From Bactrocera neohumeralis (taxonomy: Eukaryota; Arthropoda; Insecta; Diptera; Tephritidae): a stretch of 64,000 nt of DNA. The notes beneath the pieces were generated by a model. It made no database searches. It saw only the letters and a program-made list of their open reading frames with translations, and was not told the origin of the DNA. The position numbers and the translations under genes were made by a program. The stretch is taken from NCBI RefSeq assembly GCF_024586455.1, contig NW_026089624.1:8151341-8215340 (forward strand), given 5' to 3'. Positions within the stretch are counted from its first letter, which is position 1, and every line of letters starts with the position of its first letter. This document shows positions 20,641 to 32,480 of this stretch, in pieces.

Positions 20641-22709
20641 CAGGGGTCGACAGGGGGGTTACATCCGTGCACGAATCGGCAAACATACGAAAGAAAATTC
20701 CGTAATACGTCAATCGTATACGATGATTGGCATAAGAAATCACAAGGATCGAAATTTCTTTTTAAGTCACAATAGTTTTTAAAATCCGCATTGCTTTGGA
20801 TCGTATTTTTATTTCACAATAGATCAGGAACTGTCAAAACTGTTGCAAATGTTCAATAAACTAACAGAAGCTAATTAAATATCAAAATTGACTGGACTTT
20901 GTTTTTATACTCTCGCAACAAAGTTGCTAAGGAGAGTATTATAGTTTTGTTCACATAACGGTTGTTTGTAAGTCCTAAAACTAAAAGAGTCAGATATAGG
21001 GTTATATATACCAAAGTGATCAGGGTGACGAGTAGAATTGAAATCCGGATGTCTGTCTGTCCGTCCGTCCGTCCGTGCAAGCTGTAACTTGAGTAAAAAT
21101 TGTGATATCATGATGAAACTTGGTACACGTATTTCTTGGCTGCATAAGAATGTTAAGTTCGAAGATGGGCAAAATCGGCCCACTGCCACGCCCACAAAAT
21201 GGCGAAAACCGAAAACATATAAAGTGTCATAACTAAGCCGTAAATAAAGATATTAAAGTGAAATTTGGCACAAAGGATCGCATTAAGGAGGGGCATATTT
21301 GGACGTAATCTTTTTGGAAAAGTGGGAATGGCCACGCCCCCTACTAAGTTTTTTGTACATATCTCGGAAATTATTAAAGCTATGTCAACCAAACTCTATA
21401 GAGTCGTTTCCTTCAGGCATTTCCATATACAGTTCAAAAATGGAAGAAATCGGATAATAACCACGCCCACCTCCCATAGAAAGGTTATGTTGAAAATCAC
21501 TAAAAGTGCGTTAACCGACTAACAAAAAACGTCAGAAACACTAAATTTTACGGAAGAAATGGCAGAAAAAAGCTGAACCCAGACTTCTTTTTTAAATTGA
21601 AAATGGGCGTGGCGTCGCCCACTTATGGACCAAAAACCATATCTCAGGAACTACTCCACCGATTTCAATGAAATTCGGTATATAATATTTTCTTAACACC
21701 CTGATGATGTGTACGAAATATGGGTGAAATCGGTTCACAACCACGCCTTCTTCCAATATAACGCTATTTTGAATTCCATCTGATGCCTTCTCTGTATAAT
21801 CGTATATACATTAGGAACCAATGATGATAGCGGAATAAAACTTTACACAAATACGGTATTTGAAAAATATGTAAATGACGGATAATGAAATCTCGATTAT
21901 CACTTTATCATGCGAGAGTATAAAATGTTCGGTGACACCCGAACTTAGCCCTTCCTTACTTGTTTTATTTGAGCTCTAGTGAAAGTGATGGGGATGAAAA
22001 TTAGTTCGGAGATAGCTAAGAGATATCAGCAATAGCGTAGATACAAAAAAACTAATTATGAAACCTTATTAACAAACTTTTCTTTGTAGATGCATCGTTG
22101 AACAAAGTATTGGAATCTTAAAAAGACTGTGGAGAATTTTAGGATATGACAAAAGTGGAAGGTGTCATCCGATAAAAGTGCCAAATTTTAATAATCTGCA
22201 TAAAATTTAAAACAGGTTATGACCCTCAAAATTCCGATTCTGATCACATACAAGAATAAACACCGGGGTAGTGAACCTCCTAATCGCAATCAGCAAAGAG
22301 AAAAGAAACAAAACAAAGCATTCTTTCTAAAATTTAATTTGAAAATGTATATGACTTCTACCTTATAATAATATTTTTTTTTTAATATAAAGTACAAAAA
22401 TTTTGTTCATACAAGAATAAATTATTGTTTTTTAATCAGGTATTCCATTAATTGGTTTCTTGTTTTTGTTCTTTATTACTAAAAATTATGAGCAAAATAT
22501 AAAAATTTAAAAAATTTACTTATATTTTCATAAATTTGTCTATTACGATTAGCATTTTTCATTCGAACGAACGGATACGTTTATATACCCGTTCACATAT
22601 ATCATTATGTCAGTTTACGATAGAAGCGTTACGATCACGTATGTCGTAATTGGAAATACAGCTATTTAAGTGACGAGTGATACGTTCCTGGATGTAACGA
22701 TTCGATCCC
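20641..22709. mobile_element. PIF/Harbinger element, copy 3, opposite orientation
   Basis: It begins CAGGGGTCGAC...GTTACATCCGTGCACG (20641-20672) and ends GGATGTAACGATTCGATCCC (22690-22709). The remains of the transposase end lie on the plus strand near 22090-22340 with stops (matching HNICIKF as IICIKF). A DINE-1-like element is inserted at 20906-21965. Orientation is inverted relative to copies 1 and 2, so copies 2 and 3 face each other with the 2-kb segment 18642-20640 between them. Confidence 0.72.
20906..21965 (+). mobile_element. DINE-1-like (helentron-related) element, copy A
   Basis: A non-coding, about 1.06-kb element inserted in a poly-T stretch of Harbinger copy 3. Subterminal inverted repeats TATACTCTCGCA (20906-20917) and TGCGAGAGTATA (21911-21922) are exact. 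A short 3' hairpin GTTCGG...CCGAAC (21927-21944) is followed by CTTACTTG. The GTCTGTCCGTCCGTCCGTCC stretch near 21055 and repeated 'CCACGCCC' blocks are typical of DINE-1/INE-1-like repeats in flies. These ends match the structure described for helentron-associated non-autonomous elements (subterminal inverted repeats, 3' hairpin, T-rich target). No Rep/helicase coding is present. Confidence 0.75.
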
Positions 22710-22785
22710 AAATTTGATAACATTAAACACAGACACTCATGTATTGAATTGTAAACTTCAACAAAACGCCATATCATGCAGCATA

Positions 22786-23610
22786 CCCTGCCAACCACGG
22801 CTACCCGCTTGAGACAAATTTTCCAATACAACTACACATTTTTTCTCCATCCATATGTACATACATACATACATATGTACATATGTATTCTATGCGCTTA
22901 AGGCGGCCTGGACAATCCAATATAATATGTGAAAACAAATGTTTGTTTTATATTTTAAATGATCAAATAATATTTATCTTTTCTTTCAGATGTTATTATT
23001 ATTTTTATTTAATTATTCTTTCTTTTCAGATTTTATCACTATTTTCATTAAATTAATCTTTGTTTTCAGATAATATTAACATTTTATACAATTAATCTTT
23101 CTTCAATGTAATTATTATTTATTTTCAGGTATTTGTCTTTTATAATATTTTTCCACTCTTTTATTTTCAGGTTGTAATAATTCTTTTCTTTAATTAATCT
23201 TTTTTCAGATATTAATTATTTTTTTAAATTAAATATATTTTTATTTATATATAAATTATAATAAATTTTATGTAAAAAATAAAAATTTAAAAAATTAAAA
23301 AGTTTTCTTTTAAATTTTAAAAGTAGGAATTAAAAAAATACAACCCTGCATCAGCTGTTTTAAATGCAACCCTGCATCAGCTATTTAAAAAGAGAAAATG
23401 CAACCCTGCATCAGCCGTCGACTAGGGATATTAGAACTGGACAGCTATACTTTTTTATATGACACTGCTGAATGAGAGCAACAAAGATGTATGATCACAT
23501 GGGTAAAATTGTCGCTCAGCCTATGGCAAAGTACACATGATTACCCTATGGATTACCCACTTTCTTACCCACTGATTATCTGGTTTTTTACCCGCTCATG
23601 GTTGGCAGGG
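22786..23610. mobile_element. Candidate non-autonomous TIR element
   Basis: CCCTGCCAACCA at 22786 is repeated inverted as TGGTTGGCAGGG ending at 23610, with ACCCGC nearby on both sides. The interior has AT-rich sequence with repeated TTCTTTTCAG motifs (22980-23220), three copies of TGCAACCCTGCATCAGC (near 23341-23420) and several TTACCC blocks near the right end. No coding. A target duplication was not clear. Confidence 0.5.
22978..23225. repeat. Degenerate tandem repeat with TTTTCAG motif
   Basis: Units of about 50-60 bp containing (A)TTAATCTTTCTTTTCAGAT followed by T/A-rich sequence occur about five times (22978, 23028, 23065, 23120, 23165, 23200 region). On the plus strand they look like a string of pyrimidine tracts with 3' splice-site-like CAG. 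Confidence 0.5.
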
Positions 23611-24466
23611 AAACAATATGCTACAACACGTACCAACCCACACATATAAGATAAGATTCCTAAAATAGTAATAAAAATTAGAATAACAAAATTCTTCAGT
23701 GGTAAGGTGTTGAATAAAACTTCATTGAGGGCTAGATCAAGTTTTCGCTCAAATTGATCTATTTTAGGCACAAAAATACACTGTTATGTGTAAAATACGC
23801 TCTCTCATTTTCCTTGAGATTACTCACATATTTTCCGATATATGCGGTACAAAATCAGCCGGAAGTTAGAAAATCGTTATATTAGGTATATGGTGTCTTA
23901 AGGAAATATTGGCCCGATTCAACCCATTTTTGACATACAGACAAACTATTGTCAGGGAAGGATTATCCCTAAATTTCAATTATAGTGGTTGTCAAAAAAG
24001 TCTTGCGGTATTCTCGCTAGTTGGCGCTGAAAGCGCGTATTTCTAGTTTTATTCGTCGCATCGGGTTATGCTATACCTTTTTGGAAAGCTCATTTCACGC
24101 GCTAACACGTGTTTGATTGATTGTCGTTTCTTTTAAGTCGTTCGTGAGTTCTAGCGTCGCAAACATGGAGCAAAATAAAGAGAAAATACGGCATATTTTA
24201 CAGTACTAATACGATAAAGAGGATGGAGTCATGTGAAGAAGTTCACGCAAGTGAGGAAAGTTCTCTGAACGCCATTCACTTGGGAGTGGCCAGAAACGAT
24301 TCTTTTACACATGGCTCAAGCAGCTCACTACTTCCGGTCTTTGACCAAGTATCCTCTGGGTAGCCTAAGAACATCCGTTCGAAGGCGAGCTAAAGTGAGA
24401 AGGCGAAACATTCCCTACAAGGGTTGTGCGCTGGGTTTGGGACCCGCCACATAAAAAACACCCCCA

Positions 24467-25426
24467 GTGAAGAGCTACAACCAGCCTCGGATGAGAGACC
24501 CCCCTTTTGATGACGACCATGGCAAACGAAATAAGGACTACGAATTGAGGGCATGCACCTGGAATGTCCGGTCCCTTAATTGGGAAGGTGCCGCTGCCCA
24601 GCTGGTTGATGTCCTCGTAAAGACAAAGGCTGACATCACCGCCGTCCAAGAAATGCGATGGACGGGACAAGGACAGAGACGAGTAGGTCCTTGTGACATT
24701 TACTACAGTGGCCATATAAAGGAGCGCAAGTTTGGTGTAGGATTCGTGGTGGGAGAGAGACTCCGTCGCCGAGTACTATCATTCACTGCGGTGAATGAAC
24801 GTCTAGCCACAATCCCCATCAAAGCGAGGTTCTTCAACATATCGCTGATTTGCGCCCACGCCCCGACGGAAGAGAAGGACGATGTGACCAAAGATGCCTT
24901 CTATGAGCGCTTGGAGCGCGCTTATGAGAGCTGCCCCCGCCACGATGTCAAAATCGTGCTTGGCGACTTTAACGCCAGGGTGGGCAAAGGAGGTATATTT
25001 GGCACTACGGTCGGTAAATTCAGCCTCCACGACGAAACATCCCCAAATGGGTTGAGGCTGATTGACTTCGCCGGGGCCCGAAATATGGTTATCTGTAGTA
25101 CTAGATTCCAGCATAAGAAGATTCATCAAGCTACCTGGCTGTCTCCGGATCGAAAAACTACCAACCAGATCGATCATGTTGTGATAGACGGAAGACACGT
25201 CTCCAGTGTTTTAGATGTGCGTGCGCTCCGAGGTCCTACATCGACTCGGACCACTATCTTGTTGCAGCTAAGATTCGCACCCGCCTCTGTGCAGCAAAAA
25301 ACGCGCGCCACCAAACACAAGGAAGGTTCGACGTCGAGAAGCTGCAATCACAACAGACAGCCGAACGATTTTCTACTCGGCTTGCACTCCTGCTCTCTGA
25401 GAGCACTCGTCAACAACTCGATATAA
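24467..25426 (+). pseudogene. RTE endonuclease domain ORF (frameshifted at C-terminus)
   Basis: This ORF covers the apurinic-like endonuclease domain. The N-terminal TWNVRSLNWEG, the catalytic VQEMRW motif, ICAHAPTEEKDD, the GDFN motif and DHVVIDGRHV are in order. A one-base loss near 25233 (after RALRGP) ejects the frame just before the expected SDH motif, so the 319-codon ORF ends in an unrelated tail. The true polyprotein would pass on into the ORF at 25495. Confidence 0.8.
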
Positions 25427-25494
25427 GGGAACTCTGGGACGGCATTTCAAACTCCTTACGTACAGCTGCAACCGAAACCATTGGTTTTCGGAAA

Positions 25495-26931
25495 GTGCAA
25501 AAGAACAGCTGGTACGACGAGGAGTGCCGTGTCGCAGCGGAGAGAAAACAGGCTGCCTACCTCGCAACGTTACGATCGACCACTACACGTGCGGGATGGG
25601 ATAGATACCGAGAGTTGAAGAGGGAAGCGAGACGCATTTGTAGACAGAAGAAGAAAGAGGCTGAAATGCGTGAGTACGAAGAGCTTGATAAGCTGGCCAA
25701 CAGGGGTAATGCTCGAAAATTCTACGAAAAAATGCGGCGGCTTACGGAAGGTTTCAAGACCGGAGCGTATTCCTGTAGAACCCCCAAAGGTGATCTAGTC
25801 ACTGATGCCCAGAGCATACTTAAATTATGGAGGGAACACTTCTCCAGCCTGCTGAATGGCAGTGAACGCACAACACCAGGAGAAGGAGAACCCGATTCCC
25901 CAATCGATGACGATGGAGCAGACGTTCCATTACCCGACCATGAAGAAGTTCGAATAGCAATTGCCCGCCTGAAGAACAACAAAGCGGCAGGGGCCGACGG
26001 ATTGCCGGCCGAGCTATTCAAGCACGGCGGCGAAGAACTGATAAGGAGCATACATCAGCTTCTTTGTAAAATATGGTCGGACGAAAGCATGCCCAACGAT
26101 TGGAATTTAAGTGTACTATGCCCAATCCATAAAAAGAGAGACCCCACAATCTGCGCCAACTACCGTAGGATTAGCCTCCTCAACATCGCATATAAGGTTC
26201 TATCGAGCGTATTGTCTGAAAGATTAAAGCCCACCGTCAACAAACTGATTGGACCTTATCAGTGTAGCTTTAGACCTGGAAAATCAACAACCGACAAGAT
26301 ATTCACCATGCGCCAAATCTTGGAAAAGACCCGTGAAAGGAGAATCGACACACACCACCTCTTCGTCGATTTCAAAGCTGCTTTCGACAGCACGAAAAGG
26401 AGCTGCCTCTATGCCGCGATGTCTGAATTTGGTATCCCCGCAAAACTAATACGGCTGTGTAAACTGACGTTGAGTAACACCAAAAGCTCCGTCAGGATCG
26501 GGAAGGACCTCTCCGAGCCGTTCGATACCAAACGAGGTTTCAGACAAGGCGATTCCCTATCGTGCGACTTTTTCAACCTGCTTTTGGAGAAAATAGTTCG
26601 AGCCGCAGAACTAAATAGAGAAGGTACCATCTTCTATAAGAGTGTACAGCTGTTGGCGTATGCCGATGATATTGATATCATCGGCCTCAACACCCGCGCC
26701 GTTAGTTCTGCTTTCTCCAAGCTGGACAAGGAAGCACAGAAAATGGGTCTGGCAGTGAACGAGGGCAAGACGAAATATCTCCTGTCATCAAACAAACAGT
26801 CGTCGCATTCGCGACTTGGCTCTCACGTCATTGTTGACAGTCATAACTTTGAAGTCGTAGATAATTTCGTCTATCTTGGAACCAGCGTAAACACCACCAA
26901 CAACGTCAGCCTAGAATCCAACGCAGGATAA
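25495..26931 (+). pseudogene. RTE reverse transcriptase ORF (478 aa)
   Basis: This ORF continues the element polyprotein after the first frameshift. It contains a basic linker (NSWYDEECRVAAERKQAAYL), fingers (KKRDPTICANYRRISLLNIA), RT motif [11 protein letters not shown], motif B GFRQGDSLSC and motif C YADDIDIIG, so the catalytic Asp residues are kept. It is cut by a one-base loss near 26912 (SLE then SNAG and stop); the C-terminal part resumes at 26970 in another frame. Confidence 0.85.
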
Positions 26932-28577
26932 CTCTTGCCAACAGGTGCTACTTCGGACTGAGTAGGCAATTGAGAAGCAAAGTCCTCTCTCGACAAACAA
27001 AAACCAAACTCTATAAGTCACTCATAATTCCCGTCCTGCTGTATGGTGCAGAGTCTTGGACGATGTCAACAACGGATGAGTCGACGTTGCGAGTTTTCGA
27101 GAGAAAAGTTCTGCGAAAGATTTATGGTCCTTTGCGCGTTAGCCACGGCGAATATCGCATTCGATGGAACGATGAGCTGTACGAGATATACGACGACATC
27201 GACATAGTTCAGCGAATTAAAAGACAGCGGCTACGCTGGCTAGGTCATGTTGTCCGGATGGACGAAAACACTCCAGCTCTGAAAATATTCGACGCAGTAC
27301 CCGCCGGGGAAGCAGAGGAAGAGGAAGACCTCCACTACATTGGAAGGACCAAGTGGAGAAGGACCTGGCTTCGCTTGGAATATCCAATTGGCGCCACGTA
27401 GCGAAAAGAAGAAACGACTGGCGCGCTGTTGTTAACTCGGCTATAATCGCTTAAGCGGTTTCTACGCCAATTAAGAAGAAAAAAAGGCAAAAATGCATCT
27501 CAAGCCGCCAATAAAATTTGTGCAGTTTATGGACCCGATACAGTTTCCATTTCCACCGTACAACGATGGTTTCAACGTTTTCGTTCTGGCGAAGATGCGC
27601 CACGCTCCGGAAGGCCTGTCGTCGAAAATTGCTAAAAAAATCGCTGAATTGGTCGAAAGAGACCGACATAGTAGTAAAAATTCATTTCAAGTTCAAAAAA
27701 CAAAAAATTCAATAAAAATTCCGCAAGACTTTTTTGACAAGCCATTATATCTCACACATTTACTGATATTTTCGATCAAAAGTCAACTATAGGTACTGGG
27801 ATTCAAATATTCGGTACATAGAGGTTTGAGCAGTTTTTGTTGGATTTCAAGAATTTTTGATCATAAGGTGGCATCCACTAAAGGTGTTATTCGTTCAAAG
27901 TTTTATCCCGTTTTATTCATTGCTTCTTTTTTTTTATTAGTGGAAAGTGAAAGAATCAATTGGAATTTAAAAATGTGCTATATGGGAAGTAGGCGTGGTT
28001 CTTATCCGATTTCGCCTATTTTCGCAACGTGACATAGGATTATGAAAATTTGTCAAAACCGGTCAGTTGGGTCCCGAGATATGTGATTTCACCCTAAGGT
28101 GGGCGGTGCCACGCCAACCGTCCAATTTTCACAACGGTTCTCATAAAACCTTCTCATACAATCTCGGTGGTAAAATGAACTATCTTTGGTGTACATATTT
28201 AGTTATTAATTTATTGCGCTTTAGTAGTTTTTGAGGAGTGAGAGGGGTTATCATCCGATTTCATTCATTTACACACTGTACGGGAAGTGGCGATTTGGGA
28301 GCGTGGCTTTGGTCCGATTACACCAATCCACTAACTCGAAATTTTTTTGTACTAAGAAACCCGCATATCATGTTTCATCGAGATATCTCAAGTTACAGCT
28401 TGCACGGACGGACGGACAGACAGACAGTCACCCGTGTTTCAACTTTTCTCGTCATACTGATCATTTATATATATATTATATAAAATTATATCTATCTCGT
28501 TTAGATTTAGGTGATACATACAACCGTTCGGTGAACAAAACTATTATACTCTGTAGCAACAGGATTCAAGAGTACAA

Positions 28578-28736
28578 TAAGAGAAATTTCGCCGAATTGC
28601 TCATATTTGCTTATTATCATATGGCATTATGAGGAAATGGGGCGGCCTCATAATTATTGGCACCTAAATGATGCTCTCTACGAATGTATTAAGTAATTCT
28701 TAAAATTTAGATTTCTTACATAAAAAAATGTAAAAA
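28578..28736. other. Short spacer, nothing recognised
   Basis: AT-rich, presumably Cadps intron. It ends with the GAGTA target site of BEL copy 2. Confidence 0.4.
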
Positions 28737-28741
28737 GAGTA

Positions 28742-29188
28742 TGTTTAAATGAGTTAAGCTTACACCCACTCTACCCGGGAAAAACTGGCGCACCGTAGCT
28801 AGACACCAACCCTCCACACCACCAATACACCACACCTGGGGACACATTGAATTTCACCACATCAGATGTCAAAAGGATTGGAACATCGCTATTATTTTGA
28901 CCACATTCGTCATCTATTATTCGTGCTATACAAGTCGCCCATCCACAAACGCTTCTTATTTTCCACTCCACACTGTTCCACTCGCGCCGACAACACATCC
29001 TACTTGGATTCGACGCGGTATATTATTAAGCCAAACATTGTACCACAAACAAAGTATAATTTTTAATAAATTGTAATAAATTGTATTTCAAATACACAAC
29101 TATTTTTTGATTTTAAACACTCGCGCGAGTGTAAGTGCATAACATCAGTGGTTTGTATTCCCCAATAAATTGGGTCGTTATTTGTTCA
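28742..29188 (+). repeat. BEL copy 2, 5' LTR
   Basis: 447 bp from TGTTTAAATGAGTTAAGC to GTCGTTATTTGTTCA. Compared with the 3' LTR it lacks a 37-bp block (beginning CGCCGCGGAGTTCCAACTTT) near 28975 and has few substitutions. Confidence 0.92.
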
Positions 29189-29202
29189 TGGTCCTTCGAG
29201 CC
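29189..29202 (+). promoter_or_regulatory. BEL copy 2 primer binding site
   Basis: TGGTCCTTCGAGCC directly follows the 5' LTR, in the same place as TGGTCCCTCGAGCC in copy 1. Confidence 0.7.
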
Positions 29203-29347
29203 ATCCCGGCCATTCCGAATGGAACTATTGGTCTCAGCCAAAGAAAAAAAAAACTTTTAAAATCGTGATAACAAACTTTTAGAAAGACGATACAAACCAC
29301 AAACTAAAATAAAACAAAAACCAGTGCAGTGGCGAAGCAAAAAAAAA

Positions 29348-29380
<33 letters not shown>

Positions 29381-31215
29381 ATAACAATAACAATATACAT
29401 ATATAATGGTGTGGCAACCAAATAAAAAACAAAAAATTAAAATTTGGAAAAAAAAACTTACCAATATAGTGTAGGCATATGTATGTACATATATACATGA
29501 GGTGAGAAAAAACTTTCAAAGTATTAAATCTAATAGAAAACAAAAAGGAAACAAAAGAAAGTGCAAACCAGTGCAGTGTTTTCATGTAAATATACATATG
29601 TATATATACTCACGGTGGATAAAAGAGAAGGTGAAGTGACAAAAACAAAAACAAATTACATGGAAAAACAAAATTTACACAACAATTCCAATAAACAAAA
29701 AAAAAAATTAACAACACAAACGCGCGAAACCTAAGAATAAAAGATAAATTGAGCGCAAAAAACTAAAGCACCAAAAAAAAAAAACACGAAAGAAACGGTG
29801 CGCTAAACTCACAAACTAAAAATACAAAACATAAATCAAAAGCAAACACTGTTCGGCGCGAAACCTAAAATCAAATACAAATAAACAAAAACTAATAACC
29901 GGGCGCGGGCAAAACTTACTTTAATGCAACAATACGCACAAGGAGCCAAGCAGGTGGATACATGAGGAAAGGAATTGGAACAAAAAGAACAGGCATACTA
30001 TCCATAACAATATACCCTACAAAACTAAAGTGAGCGTATTCAGTTCATTTTATTTTCTTTAATCATGTATATACATATGTATGTAAAAATTTGTGGTTTA
30101 TATAAGCAATATTATAACGCTAATAACGATTCCGTTGATTAGTTCGGTTAACCAACATTTTGGATTAAACGAAAATAATCCGATCTTACATATATCTACT
30201 TCTATGTATATATATACATCTGTATATATACACTTATATAATCAATTTATGCCTATTTATGCTTAGCAACACCTCTTCTGTTGAAAAAAAAACAGTAAGC
30301 AGTATAAGTAAATAAGCAAAATAAAATTTAAAAACACAACCAGCAATATCTACAAACAAAACTAAATGCAAAGATACATACATACATATATGCTTATTGA
30401 CACACTATATACAAAGTATATATACATACATACATAATAAATACATTTCCTAACATTTTAAATTAAAAATACATATTTACATATGCACTAACAAAGGAAA
30501 ATACCCTTTTCCCATTTTTTCTCGTTCCCTCACCTTTGCGAAAAAATAAAATATACGTACAAGTATAAACAAACATATGGCATTCAATCTGCCAAATACA
30601 TTACAAAACAGAAACAAAATAAATATATTAACAAAGTGTATACGGAGCATACAGGGACATTACCCAATTCGCTTTCGCGCTCTCTTCCCAGTGCGAACAT
30701 ACATATGTACATGTACGGGATCGAATCAGCTTATGCTGGGTACTAAATATCAAATTATTAAATTATAATTAATTTTAAAATGAAAAAGGCAATTTCCTTT
30801 TTTGTAAATAACTAAACGGTTGATAAAGTAGCACGGAATATTACAAAATACATTTATGAAAACCAATACAAAAATCAGTTAAGTAAAATCTTTATACTTT
30901 GTGAACACTGTATATACAAACATACATACATACATATATTAAAACATATAAATCTTCAAAGCCCACATTGGCATCTATTCGGCAATACCTCTTGTTCTTT
31001 GACAAACAAAAACAAGCAGGATTGCGTACAAAAAGCGAATTGATCTCTCTAACGAGCTCTCAATTGCACAAACATACATACATACAAGCCCTTGTATTAG
31101 GGTATACCTAAATACTAACATAAGGACGTTAAGGTGTTAATAAATTAAAAGTGCGGATATTTTCAAACTTAAAACTAAAATAAAATAAATAAATAATAGG
31201 TATTATTTTGCAAAA
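29203..31215 (+). other. BEL copy 2 untranslated leader
   Basis: About 2 kb, A-rich, with a TA microsatellite at 29349-29405 and CATA/TATA runs near 30050-30240 and 30375-30440. No ORF of note. The end (ACAAGCAGGATTGCGTACAA, CTAACGAGCTCTCAATTGCA) matches the leader of copy 1. Confidence 0.7.
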
Positions 31216-32480
31216 ATGGTTAATAACGACACTAATCAAAATACACGTGCAGGAGCTACACGCCCAAAACAGGTGGCTAAATTTATTTCAGAAAGTGACT
31301 GTTTTTTAAGATACTGCACTAGATTTGCATCTTCACCGGTTCACGAAAACTCGGAATCGCTACTAGAAATCAAAAGTCAAAATCTTAAAAATTTTTGGAC
31401 TCGCCTCCAAGCGGCTCATGACGCCATTGTAGAATCTGACGATACAGTTCTACCACAAAATTTTAAATTATCTGCTTCGAAGAAACAGAAGCTATGATCT
31501 CCGATCAACTAAAGCTCATTAAAGCAATTGCACCTACTCCCCACAGTAGAGTAGTGCTGCCACAAATAGACAGTCAAGAGGCAAGTTCAGGCATCCACCT
31601 CGAGGTGCCGGCATGTGACACAGAAACATTCTATGGAGGTTATGAAGAATGGCCGTCCTTCCGGGACATGTTTACAGCCGTTTACATCAACCATCCACAA
31701 CTATCAAAAGCACAAAAATTGTATTACCTCCGATACAAAACCAAAGGTCCAGCAGGTATAATAGTAAAACAGTTCGCTCTTAATGACGATAATTTCAATT
31801 TGGCTTGGGAAGCTCTAAAAGCAAGATACGAAAATGAAAGAATACTGGTCGATAAACAAGTAACGACACTAATGAATTTGCCAAAAATTAAGAAAGAAAC
31901 AAGTGTAGAATTCATCAAACTTGAATCCACTGTTTCTAATTGTTTGTCGGTTCTATCGACACTAAGTATTCCCACAGAGAGCTGGGACCTAATTCTGGTA
32001 AGTATTTGCACCGCCGCATTACCAGAAAACTTTCGTTACTTCTATGGGAGCAATCGCTCTCATCACGAAAAAAGTGCCCAACGTGGCAACAAATGAAAGA
32101 TTTTCTCACCATCCAATATGAAATTGCGGAAAGGTTAGAAGAAAAAATAATCAAAACTAAGACCATTAAACACGACCAAAATAGAAGCTTAGACCTCAAG
32201 CTAGAAGCAAAAACAATTTAAACAAAAACTTTTACAAAACACAATCGTTCACATCCGAACAAAGAAAACATACGTCATGCGAACTATGCACAAGAGGACA
32301 TAAGCTTAAAACTTGCGAGAAGTTTAAAAAATTAAACATTAACGAAAGGAACAACTTTGTCAGATCAAAAAGACTCTGTACAAACTGTTTGTCCCATACA
32401 CACAATCTTAAAAGTAGCAAAAGCAAATTTAATTGCTCATATTGTCACAAAAGACACAATTCAATGCTTCACTACAGCAT
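31216..32480 (+). pseudogene. BEL copy 2 gag
   Basis: ATG at 31216 starts MVNNDTNQNTRAGATRPKQV; the first ORF ends at 31497 after a frameshift near 31480. The second (31494-32096) holds the conserved BEL gag core: ETFYGGYEEWPSFRDMFTAV, KLYYLRYKTKGPAGIIVKQF and LVDKQVTTLMNLPKIKKETS. After a further break the Cys/His knuckles follow (CELCTRGHKL near 32278; LCTNCLSHTHNLKSSKSKFN then SYCHKRHNSMLHY near 32370-32480). Gag forms the particle. The frameshifts disable it. Confidence 0.85.

Larger units (their letters stand above)
24222..27483 (+). mobile_element. RTE-clade LINE, nearly full length, inserted in a mariner
   Basis: This is a 3.26-kb element whose 5' and 3' ends are given by the interrupted mariner transposase on both sides. 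It is a single endonuclease/RT polyprotein of the kind often annotated as craniofacial development protein 2-like. Endonuclease at 24540-25250 (RACTWNVRSLNWEG, GDFNARVGKGG, NQIDHVVIDGRHVSS); RT at 25495-26931 ([75 protein letters not shown]); C-terminal part at 26970-27400 (RQRLRWLGHVVRMDENTPAL). Three single-base frameshifts are visible near 25233, 26912 and 27303. The 3' end is AAGAAGAAAAAAAG. It is young and only lightly damaged. Confidence 0.88.
23985..27745 (+). mobile_element. mariner-like element split by the RTE insertion
   Basis: The terminal inverted repeats are GTGGTTGTCAAAAAAGTCTT(GCGG) at 23985 and the inverse ending GACTTTTTTGACAAGCCAT at 27745, with TA target duplication at 23983-23984 and 27746-27747. 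Without the RTE it would be about 500 bp: only the N-terminal helix-turn-helix part of a mariner transposase remains, starting MEQNKEKIRHILQY at 24164 and, after the RTE, reading the equivalent of KICAVYGPDTVSISTVQRWF and SGEDAPRSGRP (27518-27640, broken frame). The catalytic domain is absent, so this is a non-autonomous deletion derivative. It sits in the DINE-1-like copy at 23640-28577, whose uninterrupted sequence at 53881-53920 confirms the target site. Confidence 0.85.
23640..28577 (-). mobile_element. DINE-1-like (helentron-related) element, copy B, split by mariner
   Basis: The parts at about 23640-23984 and 27746-28577 match the homologous copy at 52968-54396 over long stretches (CAAGTTTTCGCTCAAATT, GGTCCGATTCA-type segments, GATCAAAAGTCAACTATAGG). 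The right end is the inverse of the family start: GCACGGACGGACGGACAGAC (28395-28414) and CCGTTCGGTGAACAAAACTA, then TTATACTCTGTAGCAACAGG near 28545-28564. It is non-coding. The left boundary is approximate. Confidence 0.7.

Noticed and set aside
22978..23225. Series of real 3' splice sites
   Set aside because: The CAG motifs recur periodically with no open reading frame between them; a tandem repeat is simpler.
24365..24715. Minus-strand ORF of 116 codons
   Set aside because: It is the antisense of the RTE 5' region and has no family features; similar shadows recur in each RTE copy.
24467..26931. Host gene for craniofacial development protein 2-like
   Set aside because: Endonuclease plus RT motifs and several copies in the window show it is an RTE retrotransposon.
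29349..29405. Origin or regulatory element in TA repeat
   Set aside because: A simple microsatellite in the BEL leader.
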